NCBI RefSeq assembly: GCF_019711565.1 | Contig: NZ_JAIGNN010000001.1 | Span: forward strand, 62,001-126,000 | Direction of reading: 5' to 3' | DNA from: Qipengyuania proteolytica | GTDB taxonomy: Bacteria; Pseudomonadota; Alphaproteobacteria; Sphingomonadales; Sphingomonadaceae | DNA length: 64,000 nucleotides | Shown: positions 42,156 to 50,642 of the stretch, in pieces | Position numbering within the stretch: position 1 is the first letter of the stretch | Layout: each line of letters opens with the position of its first letter | Notes under the pieces: model-generated | What the model saw: the letters and a program-made list of their open reading frames with translations, nothing else | What the model was told of the DNA's origin: nothing | Databases searched by the model: none | Translations under genes and position numbers: made by a program

Positions 42156-43267
42156 CCAATTCGCCCCCGGCCGAAACCGAAGCCGAGATCATTCCGGATG
42201 AAGCACCCGCTCCCGAACAGGAGATGGGGTGGTCGCCCTATCCCTCGCGCCGCCGCATTGTCGTCGCAGCGATCATAATTGTCCTCGGCATTCTCGGCGC
42301 GCTGTTCGCCTGGGGCCTGCCGCCCTTCGCAGGCGGCGATGAAACGACCAACAACGCCTACGTCCGCGGCCGTACCACGGTCGTCAGTCCGCAGGTTGCA
42401 GGCTACCTTGTCGAAGTGCCGGTGGCTGACTTCCAGCGCGTCCAAGAGGGCGACCTCCTGGCGCGGATCGACGATGCGCCCTTCCAGCAAAAGCTCCAGC
42501 AGGGCGAGGCCAATACGGCAGCACAACAAGCCACGCTCGCCAACAGCGCGCAAAGCCTGCGCTCGGCACAGGCTCAGCTCGAACTGCAGGATGCCGCCGT
42601 TGCTGCTGCACGCGCCGGGCTGCAGAAGGCGCAGGCCGACATGAACCGCATTGCCGAGCTGGTCGGCGAAGGCTCGGTTTCGCTACGTGAGCGCGACCAG
42701 GCCCGCGCAGCGCTACAGCAGGCGCAGGCAGGCGTCAGGCAGGCGCAGGCGCAGCGCGCGATTGCGGCGGAAAACGTGCGCTCGGTCACTGTCGGGCGCG
42801 GCGCGCTCGAAGCGCAGGTGGCGGGCGCCGAGGCGACCGAGGGACTTGCCGAGTTCGAACTGTCGCGCACCGAAATCCGCGCCCCGCGTGCGGGCCGGTT
42901 GAGCGAGGTCACCGCGCGTGTCGGCCAGCTGGTCACTGCCGGGACCCAGCTCATGTATATCGTGCCCGACGATCTTTGGGTGGTGGCCAATTTCAAGGAA
43001 ACGCAGACCGCGAAGATGGCGGTCGGCCAGCGCGCCACGCTCGAAATCGACGCGCTGGGCGGTATCGAACTGACCGGCCGCGTCGAGAGCATTGCGCCTG
43101 CGGCCAGCAGCGAATTCAGCCTCGTGAAGCCCGACACCGGCGCAGGCAATTTCGTGAAGGTACCGCAGCGTATCGCCGTGCGCATCGTGCTCGACAAGGG
43201 ACAGGAGGCGGCAAAGCGGCTCGGTCCGGGCATGTCGGTTGTCGCGACCGTCCATACGGAGGATTGA
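42152..43267 (+). CDS. EmrA/HlyD-family membrane-fusion protein
   Basis: 371 aa. One N-terminal membrane helix (RIVVAAIIIVLGILGALFAW) is followed by the lipoyl half-motif NNAYVRGRTTVVSPQVAGYL and a long Ala/Gln/Glu-rich coiled-coil hairpin (about 110-225). Then come the second lipoyl half (SRTEIRAPRAGRLSEVTARV) and a beta-barrel (GQRATLEIDALGGIELTGRV). It links the MFS pump to the NodT channel across the periplasm. It overlaps emrB-like by 4 bp. Confidence 0.95.
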   Translation: MTNSPPAETEAEIIPDEAPAPEQEMGWSPYPSRRRIVVAAIIIVLGILGALFAWGLPPFAGGDETTNNAYVRGRTTVVSPQVAGYLVEVPVADFQRVQEGDLLARIDDAPFQQKLQQGEANTAAQQATLANSAQSLRSAQAQLELQDAAVAAARAGLQKAQADMNRIAELVGEGSVSLRERDQARAALQQAQAGVRQAQAQRAIAAENVRSVTVGRGALEAQVAGAEATEGLAEFELSRTEIRAPRAGRLSEVTARVGQLVTAGTQLMYIVPDDLWVVANFKETQTAKMAVGQRATLEIDALGGIELTGRVESIAPAASSEFSLVKPDTGAGNFVKVPQRIAVRIVLDKGQEAAKRLGPGMSVVATVHTED

Positions 43268-43269
43268 TC

Positions 43270-44637
43270 GTGAAGCGCAGATCGCTCGCCCTGATGGCCA
43301 CCACCGCACTCGCCCTCTCTGCCTGCGCACCCGCGCTGCAGCAGGCCCCGATCGGTAGCGCCGTTGCCCCGCCAACCGAATGGCGCACAGACCTCGGTGT
43401 GACCGCGCCGGTCGAACAGGCCTGGTGGAACTCGTTCGGCGACCCTCAGCTTTCGTACCTCGTCGAAAAGGCACGGGCCAACAACGCCGACGTGCAGGTC
43501 GCCGCTGCCCGTGTCGAGGAGGCGCGCGCGACCGAACTGGGTTCGCGCGGTTACCTCCTGCCTTCTGTCGGCGCTGGCGTGGAGGGCGGCGTCCGGCGCG
43601 AGATATCACCCTTCGGTCAGGCGCAGACCTCGGTTGCAGCACAGCCAGCCTTCCGCGCCTCCTACGAAGTCGATCTTTTCGGCAAGAACGCCGCCCGCAT
43701 TGATGCCGCAGAGGCGGGTGTCGCTGCCAGCGCGGCGGGCGCAGAGGCGGCGCGGCTGTCGGTGAGCGCGGCAACTGCCAGCGGCTATATCACCCTGCTG
43801 GCGCTCGACAGCCGGCTTTCCGTGCTCAAGGAAACGCTGGTTGCACGGCAGGAGGCGGTGAAGTTCGCCCGCGACCGGGCCGAGGTCGGCTACACCTCGC
43901 AGCTACCTCTCAGGCAGGCCGAAGCCGAATACCAGGCCACCGCGCAACTCGTTCCGCAATTAAAGGCGCAGATCGCGCGTCAGGAAAACGCCCTCTCGGT
44001 ACTGACCGGCGAATTGCCGGGTGCGATCGAGCGGGGCGGGACGCTGGCCGATCTGCGCCAGCCACCTGCACCTGCTATCCTTCCGTCCGAGCTGCTTCGC
44101 CGCCGTCCGGATGTCGCGGCAGCGGAGTACCGCATTGCGGCGGCCGATGCCCAAATGCGCGTGGCCCGCGCCGATTTCATGCCTTCCATCGATCTCGGAG
44201 CGGCGGCGGGTGTAGTGCTATCCGACCAGCTTGCCGATCCCGTAAGTGTCTGGTCGCTGGGTGGCAGCATCCTTGCTCCGATCTTCCAGGGCGGGAAGCT
44301 CCAGGCACAGCTCGACGGGGCGACAGCGCAACGGGACCAGGCGGCCTGGGCCTACCGCTCGGCCGTCCTCAACGCTTTTCGCGAAGTAGAGGATCGCATG
44401 GCGGTTCTGGCCAATCTGGAAGTGCAGAAAGCTGCACTCGAAGCCCAGCAGGTTGCCGTGGCCGATGCACTTCGCCATGCACGCAACCGCTATCGTGCCG
44501 GCTACACACCCTACATCGAGCAGGTCGATGCACAGCGTGCCTTGCTAGGCGTTGAGCTGTCGCTGGTGCAAGTAAGGGCCGATGAACTGACCGCGCTGGT
44601 CGGGCTCTATCAGGCGGTGGGCGGGGCGCCAGAATGA
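43270..44637 (+). CDS. NodT-family outer-membrane efflux lipoprotein
   Basis: 455 aa from a GTG at 43270 with GGAGG 7 bp upstream; the longer open frame overlaps the emrA-like gene. Lipobox LALSAC near residue 19. The TolC-like fold appears as two repeats (VEQAWWNSFGDPQLSYLVEK and YRAGYTPYIEQVDAQRALLG), with the PSELLRRRPDVAAAEYRIAA signature of RND/NodT channels. It completes a TetR-MFS-HlyD-NodT tripartite pump. The whole set is compact and intact. Confidence 0.94.
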   Translation: MKRRSLALMATTALALSACAPALQQAPIGSAVAPPTEWRTDLGVTAPVEQAWWNSFGDPQLSYLVEKARANNADVQVAAARVEEARATELGSRGYLLPSVGAGVEGGVRREISPFGQAQTSVAAQPAFRASYEVDLFGKNAARIDAAEAGVAASAAGAEAARLSVSAATASGYITLLALDSRLSVLKETLVARQEAVKFARDRAEVGYTSQLPLRQAEAEYQATAQLVPQLKAQIARQENALSVLTGELPGAIERGGTLADLRQPPAPAILPSELLRRRPDVAAAEYRIAAADAQMRVARADFMPSIDLGAAAGVVLSDQLADPVSVWSLGGSILAPIFQGGKLQAQLDGATAQRDQAAWAYRSAVLNAFREVEDRMAVLANLEVQKAALEAQQVAVADALRHARNRYRAGYTPYIEQVDAQRALLGVELSLVQVRADELTALVGLYQAVGGAPE

Positions 44638-44923
44638 ATAGGCAAGCCCTTCGGGCCTAGGACAGAAGAGCGCTGCTTCCCCCCATAATCGGTCAGAGGG
44701 ACTCATTGCCGAAGCGCTGGTGACGGTCCGCTTTCACGCGATCTCTATCAAAGCCCGAATGACCGTAATTAGGGCGCTTTGCGGACTGGTAGGAATTGGG
44801 CCGCAAGCGGACGGTCCGGACTTCGGGTGTTGCGTGGAAAAGCTGTCACTTCGAAGTTAATCGATTAGCACTGTATTGACCCCCCCCGCGCACGCTTATT
44901 TCGCAATACCAACGTTCAGCTCT
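44638..44923. other. Intergenic region with degenerate repeat
   Basis: 286 bp between convergent genes. It contains a CCCGAATGACCG word at 44754-44765, repeated at 49611, and a C8 run near 44880. A short GCCC/GGGC hairpin near 44646 lacks a T-run. No gene is supported. Confidence 0.45.
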
Positions 44924-47833
44924 CTAAAAGAACAGTTTGCGGAAGCTAATCGAAACCGTCCGGCCGGCTGGCTCAAGTAGGGATGGTTGATATGCGAGTG
45001 GCGTTATCCCTGCTCCATCGAACACATCTGGCCGGTCGTTGAAGACATTGTCCACGTTCAGCGTTAGCCGCGATCCGCGCAGGAAGGGCACCTCCTCCAC
45101 CAGGCTACGCTGTTGGTTGAAATCAACATAAAGCCTCAAATCGACTTGCATTTCCGGCTCATAGAAGAGGTCGTCCGGCGATCCAGCCTGGTCGAGCCGG
45201 TCTACAAGAACATTCGTCGCAGAGCGCCAAGTGCCCGTCGCGCGCGCCCCAAAACCAGCAAGCGAGAAACCGAGCTGTGCTTCGACTTCGTGACGCGGCG
45301 CGCCGCCTCTGCCGCCTGTCGCCGATCCGTCGAGCATGTCGAGTGCGGGTATCTCAGGGCCGATCTCAATCCGGTTTTCCAATGCCCAGGTATGATAAAC
45401 CGAGAAGCTGAGACGACCGGCACCCCCGCCGCCGCGTCCACTGCCGCCACCACGACCTCCGCTCCCTCCACCGCGCGCCGCACTCTGGCCGCCACCCCGG
45501 CGGCGGCTGCTCTGGTTGCTATCCTGTTGTGTTTTGCCGGATTCTGACGCGTCGCTGTTACCAAGCGCGCCGGCAGCTTCGCCGACTGTGCTCTGTGTCC
45601 CAGACGAATCTGGTTGAGCGTCGGCGCTGTCAGAGGGCGCTGTGCCGCGACCGGCTCCGCCACCACGTCCTCCGCCTCCGCCACTGTTGCCGCCACGACC
45701 TCCGCCACGCGCCACATTCTCAGAGCCAATAGGCACAGACAAGTTTATGCCCCAGCGTAATTGCCGTTCTTCTGACGAAGCGAAATTGATGGGACGCGCG
45801 TCAACCGAAATGAGCCTTCCGCCGGCATCGCGGATAAAGCGGTCAGGAAAGGCGCGCTCGATCTCAGCCGTTGCGGTAGGGAAGCTCGCAATTGGGTTGT
45901 CGATCCTTGTGTCGGTGTAATTTGCATTTAGCGACAGGTCGAACTCCTCGAACGGGCGGACAGTAGTGCCCAGCTTGAACACGCGCCGTGTATCAGTGCC
46001 GAGACCAGTGTTTCCTCCGCTCAGACGGGTAATTTCCACGGTGTCGCTCGTGACGAAATCGATTGTCGCGACATTGGGCGTCTCAATCAGAGGGTCGCCA
46101 AGCTGCTGAATCGAGGGCGCGCCTTCTTCCCGCGAAAACGAGGCGATCACTCGGATTTCGGGAATTGGTTCCCAGTTAAGGCCCCCGCCCAAGGTTAAAA
46201 GAGTGCCCGCATCTGACAATTCGCTTACTTCACTGTTGAGATTGAGCGACAAGTCGCCCAGCCAGTCTGGGCCTGGTCCGCGATATTCGAGAACTGGCAC
46301 GTCCAAGCTTGCCTGAGCGCCCAAGGTTGCTCGGTCGAGGACTGCAGCACCCACCGTATTCTGGCGGTAGTATTGACTGTCGATATGCTGATAGCGAGCA
46401 TTTGTGCGCAAAGAGGCGGTAGCTGATCCTGCAGGAAGCTGGAGCACCGTTCCCCCAAAGGTGGCCTGCGCACTCACATCTTCGGTATTCGAATAGGATC
46501 GGTCGCGGCCGGCAGAAACCAGCGCCGATGAAGGGATTTGGGTGAAAGGATTGAGCGCCGGATCGCCTGTCAGGATTTTTTGTTGATAGGCGTCGAGGGC
46601 CGGATCCCTATCAGTCAAGGTCTCCCTTTCGCCATGATCGTAACCAAGTCCCGCCGACCAACGCCAACCGCCCAAATCGCCCAAGAAATTTGTCGCCAGC
46701 TCGAAATTGCGAGAGCTCGTTTCCCGCTGCAAAGCAGGTGCATCGTCAATCTGGCGCAAGACGCGGACGTCCTGCACAAATGGCGAATTTGGGTTTGTAG
46801 CTGGCACAATTACGGCTACTTCAGGTAAACCTAAAAGGCTCGTGCCTTCCTGTGCACTGATGCCAATCGTGCCACTAAAGGTGGTCGTTCCGGCAACAGG
46901 GCGCGCCAACGAAACGGAGAGGTCGGCTGTATCGCTCGAACCGCGCAGGCTACGGAACTCCGTATCGTCACTAGGGGCTGGATCATTTGCACCGGCGACG
47001 AAATCACGTAGGGATCCAACTTCCGCTGGCAACGCAGCAATCGTGACGGTCTCACCGGCAAGGGCGCTTAATGCAGGATCGATCTCTCCGCCGCTCACCG
47101 CAACGACATTGCCAGGAGTACCGAATGCTGCGCCGCGATCGCGGGCCAGAATATCGCGGTCAGCTTCCAACAAGCCGCCATCACGTTTATATTCAAGGTC
47201 GACGCTAAGGCGGTTTTCCTGCCTCACCGCAAGATAGTTGACAGATGCGCGCTGGGTACCGCCGCCTCCATCGGTTGTTGTGCCCGCCCTGATTTCGGCG
47301 GTGATAGCGTTGAACCGGGGACGCAAAACAAAATTCACGACTTTCTGATTGGCGCTATAGCCATAAGTCAGTGCAACCTCTTCGGGCAGGATGTCGATCC
47401 GCACTACCGCTTCAGGCGGATAGCCACGAATTTCGCGGAAACTGCTGATGCGGCGTCCATTAACCAGCACTACCGGGCGCTCACCACCACGGCCTTGCGC
47501 GCTTCCGATTTGCGGCGCCAATTCCTCAAGGACTTCTGCGAGGTTTGAAACACCCAGCGCGCGGATCTGGGCTCTGTCGAGTTGAACTTCGGGTTCGATA
47601 TCACCGTCCACTGCTCCGCGCAGCTTGCGCTCGCCCGATGCGGTAACCACGATGACATTGCCTGAGCCGTCATCAATAAAAGGATCGTCCGCAGAGGCTG
47701 CGTCGGTTTGCTCCAAATTCTGGCTCTCGCCAGTTTGCGTTTCTGCAGGAGTGTCGGTCTGCTGCGCCCACGCGGGGTGAGGAATGAGAGCGGCAAGCGA
47801 GGCGCTGTAGAACAGGCTATGCCTGGCAATCAT
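44924..47833 (-). CDS. TonB-dependent receptor with Gly/Arg-rich insert
   Basis: 969 aa. Signal peptide LFYSASLAALIPHPAWAQ. TonB-box-like NVIVVTASGERKLRGAVDGD, then a plug domain (LGVSNLAEVLEELAPQIGSA, RPVVLVNGRRISSFREIRGY, PPEAVVRIDILPEEVALTYG). The barrel ends in VSISFRKLFF. Around residues 700-805 there is an unusual low-complexity insertion of RGG and Ser/Gln/Asp-rich sequence, presumably in an outer loop. A hydrolase-lipoprotein and a small periplasmic protein are encoded upstream in the same direction. The ligand is unknown. Confidence 0.92.
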   Translation of the reverse strand: MIARHSLFYSASLAALIPHPAWAQQTDTPAETQTGESQNLEQTDAASADDPFIDDGSGNVIVVTASGERKLRGAVDGDIEPEVQLDRAQIRALGVSNLAEVLEELAPQIGSAQGRGGERPVVLVNGRRISSFREIRGYPPEAVVRIDILPEEVALTYGYSANQKVVNFVLRPRFNAITAEIRAGTTTDGGGGTQRASVNYLAVRQENRLSVDLEYKRDGGLLEADRDILARDRGAAFGTPGNVVAVSGGEIDPALSALAGETVTIAALPAEVGSLRDFVAGANDPAPSDDTEFRSLRGSSDTADLSVSLARPVAGTTTFSGTIGISAQEGTSLLGLPEVAVIVPATNPNSPFVQDVRVLRQIDDAPALQRETSSRNFELATNFLGDLGGWRWSAGLGYDHGERETLTDRDPALDAYQQKILTGDPALNPFTQIPSSALVSAGRDRSYSNTEDVSAQATFGGTVLQLPAGSATASLRTNARYQHIDSQYYRQNTVGAAVLDRATLGAQASLDVPVLEYRGPGPDWLGDLSLNLNSEVSELSDAGTLLTLGGGLNWEPIPEIRVIASFSREEGAPSIQQLGDPLIETPNVATIDFVTSDTVEITRLSGGNTGLGTDTRRVFKLGTTVRPFEEFDLSLNANYTDTRIDNPIASFPTATAEIERAFPDRFIRDAGGRLISVDARPINFASSEERQLRWGINLSVPIGSENVARGGGRGGNSGGGGGRGGGAGRGTAPSDSADAQPDSSGTQSTVGEAAGALGNSDASESGKTQQDSNQSSRRRGGGQSAARGGGSGGRGGGSGRGGGGAGRLSFSVYHTWALENRIEIGPEIPALDMLDGSATGGRGGAPRHEVEAQLGFSLAGFGARATGTWRSATNVLVDRLDQAGSPDDLFYEPEMQVDLRLYVDFNQQRSLVEEVPFLRGSRLTLNVDNVFNDRPDVFDGAGITPLAYQPSLLEPAGRTVSISFRKLFF

Positions 47834-47873
47834 GAGTGTATCTTTCAGTTTGGCAAGAAAGGTCGGTGACCAA

Positions 47874-48884
47874 TCAGGGGACAGTTTTATCGATCCAGCC
47901 GAGAATCAATTGCGCGATTTCATTGGAGTTGCGGTCCTGCGACATGAGGTGGCTGTTGCCCGCGATGCCCATTGCCGGAAGGTCGATCATTTCCGAGCTG
48001 CCGCCGCTATCGTTGATGATGCCGAGCATGGTCTCTACCGCTTCCTTGCGGCCCGACTGCCGGCGCTGGGCGATATAGTCGCCATAAACTCCGAGAGTTG
48101 GAATGGTGCGATAAACGCTTTCGACTTTGGCAGCGTCGGTGGGTGCGCCCACAGGTTCCAGTAGAATTAGTCCAGCGACGAGGTCGGGTCTGCGCTCGGC
48201 AAGATCAAAACCCGTCGGGCCGGAAGCCGAATGCACGGCCAAGACGCAAGGACATCTATCATCCATCAAGGCTTCGAGATTGGCCGATTTCAAGGCCACC
48301 GATGTATCGCCGCCCGATGCACCTCGGCCGCCGTCGCCATAGCTTACGTGGTATGGAAAACTCTCAACCAGCCGGTCAAAATTCTCGACCGGATATTGTG
48401 CATCGGGATAGGCCGATCCGTATTCCGGCCCCATTCCCCACGTTGTCCATGCGCGAGACGCGCTCCAGCGCGACGCACCGCTTTCGGGTTCACTCTCGGC
48501 ATCATAAAGAATGCTTGGATCGTTGTAGACATAGGTGGTGTGACCTGCTGCCGCAAATGCTTGCGCCCAGCTGCTCCTGCCATCAGGTGTCTCGGTAAAC
48601 ATACTAGACGAAAGACCAAGGCCGGGGACGAGCACGATAGGAATACCTTGCTCCGAGCCTTGCGCCTGGAATGCAAACGCAACTCCGCTTCGGCTGCGCG
48701 GGTCTGACGCGCCCTCTGGGAGGGCGGACACCGGTGTGATTACATCGATACGTTCGCCGGACTGGTTCACGCGAGGAGTCGCACCGCTCGCAGCAATCCC
48801 GGATTGTGGCACACATCCCGAAAGGCCGACGGCTGATATTAAAGCGACGGCGATAGTCTTTGGGGTTTTGCGGAGCATGGACAT
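47874..48884 (-). CDS. Lipoprotein alpha/beta hydrolase
   Basis: 336 aa. Lipobox VGLSGC near residue 24. The hydrolase core starts IPIVLVPGLGLSSSMF; the nucleophile region is CVLAVHSASGPTGFDLAERR (Ser in H-S-A-S-G) and the probable His is in MGIAGNSHLMSQDRNSNEIA near the end. The layout resembles periplasmic esterases of the family that includes some phthalate/lipid hydrolases. It precedes the TonB receptor gene by 40 bp on the same strand, so the pair may process and import the same compound; this is inference. Confidence 0.85.
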   Translation of the reverse strand: MSMLRKTPKTIAVALISAVGLSGCVPQSGIAASGATPRVNQSGERIDVITPVSALPEGASDPRSRSGVAFAFQAQGSEQGIPIVLVPGLGLSSSMFTETPDGRSSWAQAFAAAGHTTYVYNDPSILYDAESEPESGASRWSASRAWTTWGMGPEYGSAYPDAQYPVENFDRLVESFPYHVSYGDGGRGASGGDTSVALKSANLEALMDDRCPCVLAVHSASGPTGFDLAERRPDLVAGLILLEPVGAPTDAAKVESVYRTIPTLGVYGDYIAQRRQSGRKEAVETMLGIINDSGGSSEMIDLPAMGIAGNSHLMSQDRNSNEIAQLILGWIDKTVP

Positions 48885-48929
48885 TTCCTCAGCGGTGGTG
48901 GATTGGTCACTTCGAATTCGCGACCAAAG

Positions 48930-49271
48930 TCATCGGCGCGCGCGATCCCAATCACGTATTTCCAAGCGCAGATTGCGGCGTATAGTATTCACTTCGCGCT
49001 GCAATGTTCCCACTTCCTCCCGATCAAGACCCCCGTGTGAATACGAGTTCAGTAATCCGCGCAGACGATCGGCTTGTCGATCAAGCAAAGAAGCGTCCTG
49101 AGGCGTAATCGCCCTAGAGCGCGCTGCGCGGGCGATCTGTGACTTGAGTCCGGCGATGTCGCCATGGATCTGGGTTTGAACTGCGCGGCTTGGCTGCCAC
49201 TGCGAGGCCGCGTAGACGGGCGATGCCGTGGCAAGAACTGCAGCACTGGCGAGAATGATCGAAAACTTCAT
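48930..49271 (-). CDS. Small secreted helical protein, unrecognised
   Basis: 113 aa. Signal peptide MKFSIILASAAVLATASPVY ending AYAAS-like. The mature 90 residues are highly charged and helical, with QIHGDIAGLKSQIARAARSR and LDRQADRLRGLLNSYSHGGL, then LQREVNTIRRNLRLEIRDWD. Such small periplasmic coiled-coil proteins are common in sphingomonads; the role is unknown. It lies upstream of the hydrolase gene in the same direction with a 45-bp gap, preceded by a GGAGG ribosome site. Confidence 0.75.
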   Translation of the reverse strand: MKFSIILASAAVLATASPVYAASQWQPSRAVQTQIHGDIAGLKSQIARAARSRAITPQDASLLDRQADRLRGLLNSYSHGGLDREEVGTLQREVNTIRRNLRLEIRDWDRARR

Positions 49272-49895
49272 TATTCTGACCTCCTTGTTGTTGGTTGCAA
49301 TCCTACCTTTTAATAATGCAATGTCGCAGAAGTTTGCCAGTACGACCGTAATTTGTCGCGCCTTGTAGCAAGGTGCGGATTTGGCTGGGCGTTAGCTCAA
49401 CATCTCTTGCTTGAGCAGCGAGCACTCTAACACGCAGAGATTGGATCTATTTAGATTCAATAACGATATTTGCGCTTGGATATCGAAAGCCAAGATCACG
49501 GTAACTCTTAGCAAGACGTGTCTAACATCCGTATGCCGGATGTTGGGGCGCGTAGTTGCAATCAACCTTAGTCTGAATAAACGGCAGCTTGCGGGTAAAA
49601 ATCGCGACCACCCGAATGACCGGGATTGGGGCGCAAAGCAGACCAAAATCCACCGCGTCATTCGGAGCCGCAGAATCAATTTCGAGTCCCGAAAAAGGCA
49701 TCGAACCAATGCATTAGACGGATTTTGCGGGCCTTTTGCGGGCTTTTCGCACAGACCGAGTTTTCTAACTAATTGAAAATACGTGAAAATGAGGGCGAAT
49801 TTGATGCCTCTTCTGGGACTCGAACTCACCACTACTGAAAACAAACGAGAAAATGACGGCCTGACCGAGGACTCGAACCAACAGGCCATGCTCGC
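49272..49895. other. Gene-poor stretch with tRNA-like debris
   Basis: 624 bp without a supported gene. On the minus strand GTTCGAGTCCCAGAAGAGGC (49803-49822) and GGTTCGAGTCCTCGGTCAGG (49860-49879) look like T-arms of tRNAs without bodies. A CCCGAATGACCG word at 49611-49622 repeats the one at 44754. The stretch ends exactly at the 141-bp inverted repeat and may be a scar of past integrations. Confidence 0.5.
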
Positions 49896-50036
49896 TCCTC
49901 TTCTGGGCACCAGCACTTCTCAAATGCTTGAAATATCTCGGGGATCGTCCGAAAAACGGTCCCCAGAGTGCGTTAGCTACGGGAAACTGCTACGGGAAAA
50001 AGGCTCATCATCAGGCCGAAAATCCCGGAAAAGCGT
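49896..50036 (+). repeat. Left copy of a perfect 141-bp inverted repeat (att-containing)
   Basis: Identical over 141 bp to the reverse complement of 52084-52224. It begins TCCTCTTCTGGGCACCAGCA, the last bases of the tRNA-Leu including its CCA, and continues through the integrase 5' region. Its left flank is unrelated to the tRNA. Confidence 0.97.
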
Positions 50037-50050
50037 GTGCAGTGAATGGC

Positions 50051-50575
50051 TCATGCTTTTGTTGTTGTAGCTCTCAATCTGCCAAGGTATTTTTCAGTTT
50101 CCTCATGTTTGATCTGCGTCCATTCAGCGGCATCTTTGAATTGCATCCACGCGGTATTGTTCTTTGGTCCAATAGCGCGGATCAACAACGCTTCGAGATC
50201 ACCAATGGTGGTGTGGGTGTTCTCGGTTAGCTCGCCTTGAAAATCGAGTAGGCTCATGGTGCCGTCTGCTTGAGCAGCACCGATATCCTTGAACCCAAAC
50301 CAAGAAAAGCGATCCCATTTGCCTTCCAGATGATCTGAAAGATGGTCTTTCAGCCGCTTGCCCAGCCCCTGCTGTCGGGTCAGGCCTACATAGCTTGGGC
50401 CATAATCGTCATAAAGGATGTAGATGCCTTGTTGGTGCCTAAAATCGGCAATCTGAATCTTTGTTCGGATAGCGCCTATGCGACCTAGGAGTCGAAACGA
50501 GTTTTTGATCCCCTGACCGGGAGACCAGTCGATTTCGTCTTCGCGCCAGAATAGACCATAACTGGTGATGCGCAT
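50051..50575 (-). CDS. GIY-YIG domain protein
   Basis: 174 aa from ATG 50575 (an in-frame GTG at 50587 adds four residues). The GIY-YIG core appears as QGIYILYDDYGPSYVGLTRQ followed by LGKRLKDHLSDHLEGKWDRF, where the second half reads S-Y-V-G, and a Glu in IGDLEALLIRAIGPKNNTAW fills the acidic position. Such domains are endonucleases or DNA-binding parts of mobile elements. The gene sits between the integrase and the left inverted repeat, so it is inside the invertible segment. Stand-alone proteins of this kind have no settled role. Confidence 0.82.
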   Translation of the reverse strand: MRITSYGLFWREDEIDWSPGQGIKNSFRLLGRIGAIRTKIQIADFRHQQGIYILYDDYGPSYVGLTRQQGLGKRLKDHLSDHLEGKWDRFSWFGFKDIGAAQADGTMSLLDFQGELTENTHTTIGDLEALLIRAIGPKNNTAWMQFKDAAEWTQIKHEETEKYLGRLRATTTKA

Positions 50576-50642
50576 TAAGCCTCTCACTTCCCCTGATATT
50601 CAGCATGGTCTTGCTATAGCTGCGCCAGCACACACAAGGGGG

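Noticed and set aside
44641..44665. Possible terminator after the NodT gene
   Set aside because: The GCCC-TTC-GGGC stem is only 4 bp and no T-run follows.
49783..50070. 95-codon plus-strand frame through the left inverted repeat
   Set aside because: It only contains the repeat-encoded head of the integrase frame without its body; no independent gene is supported unless the segment inverts.
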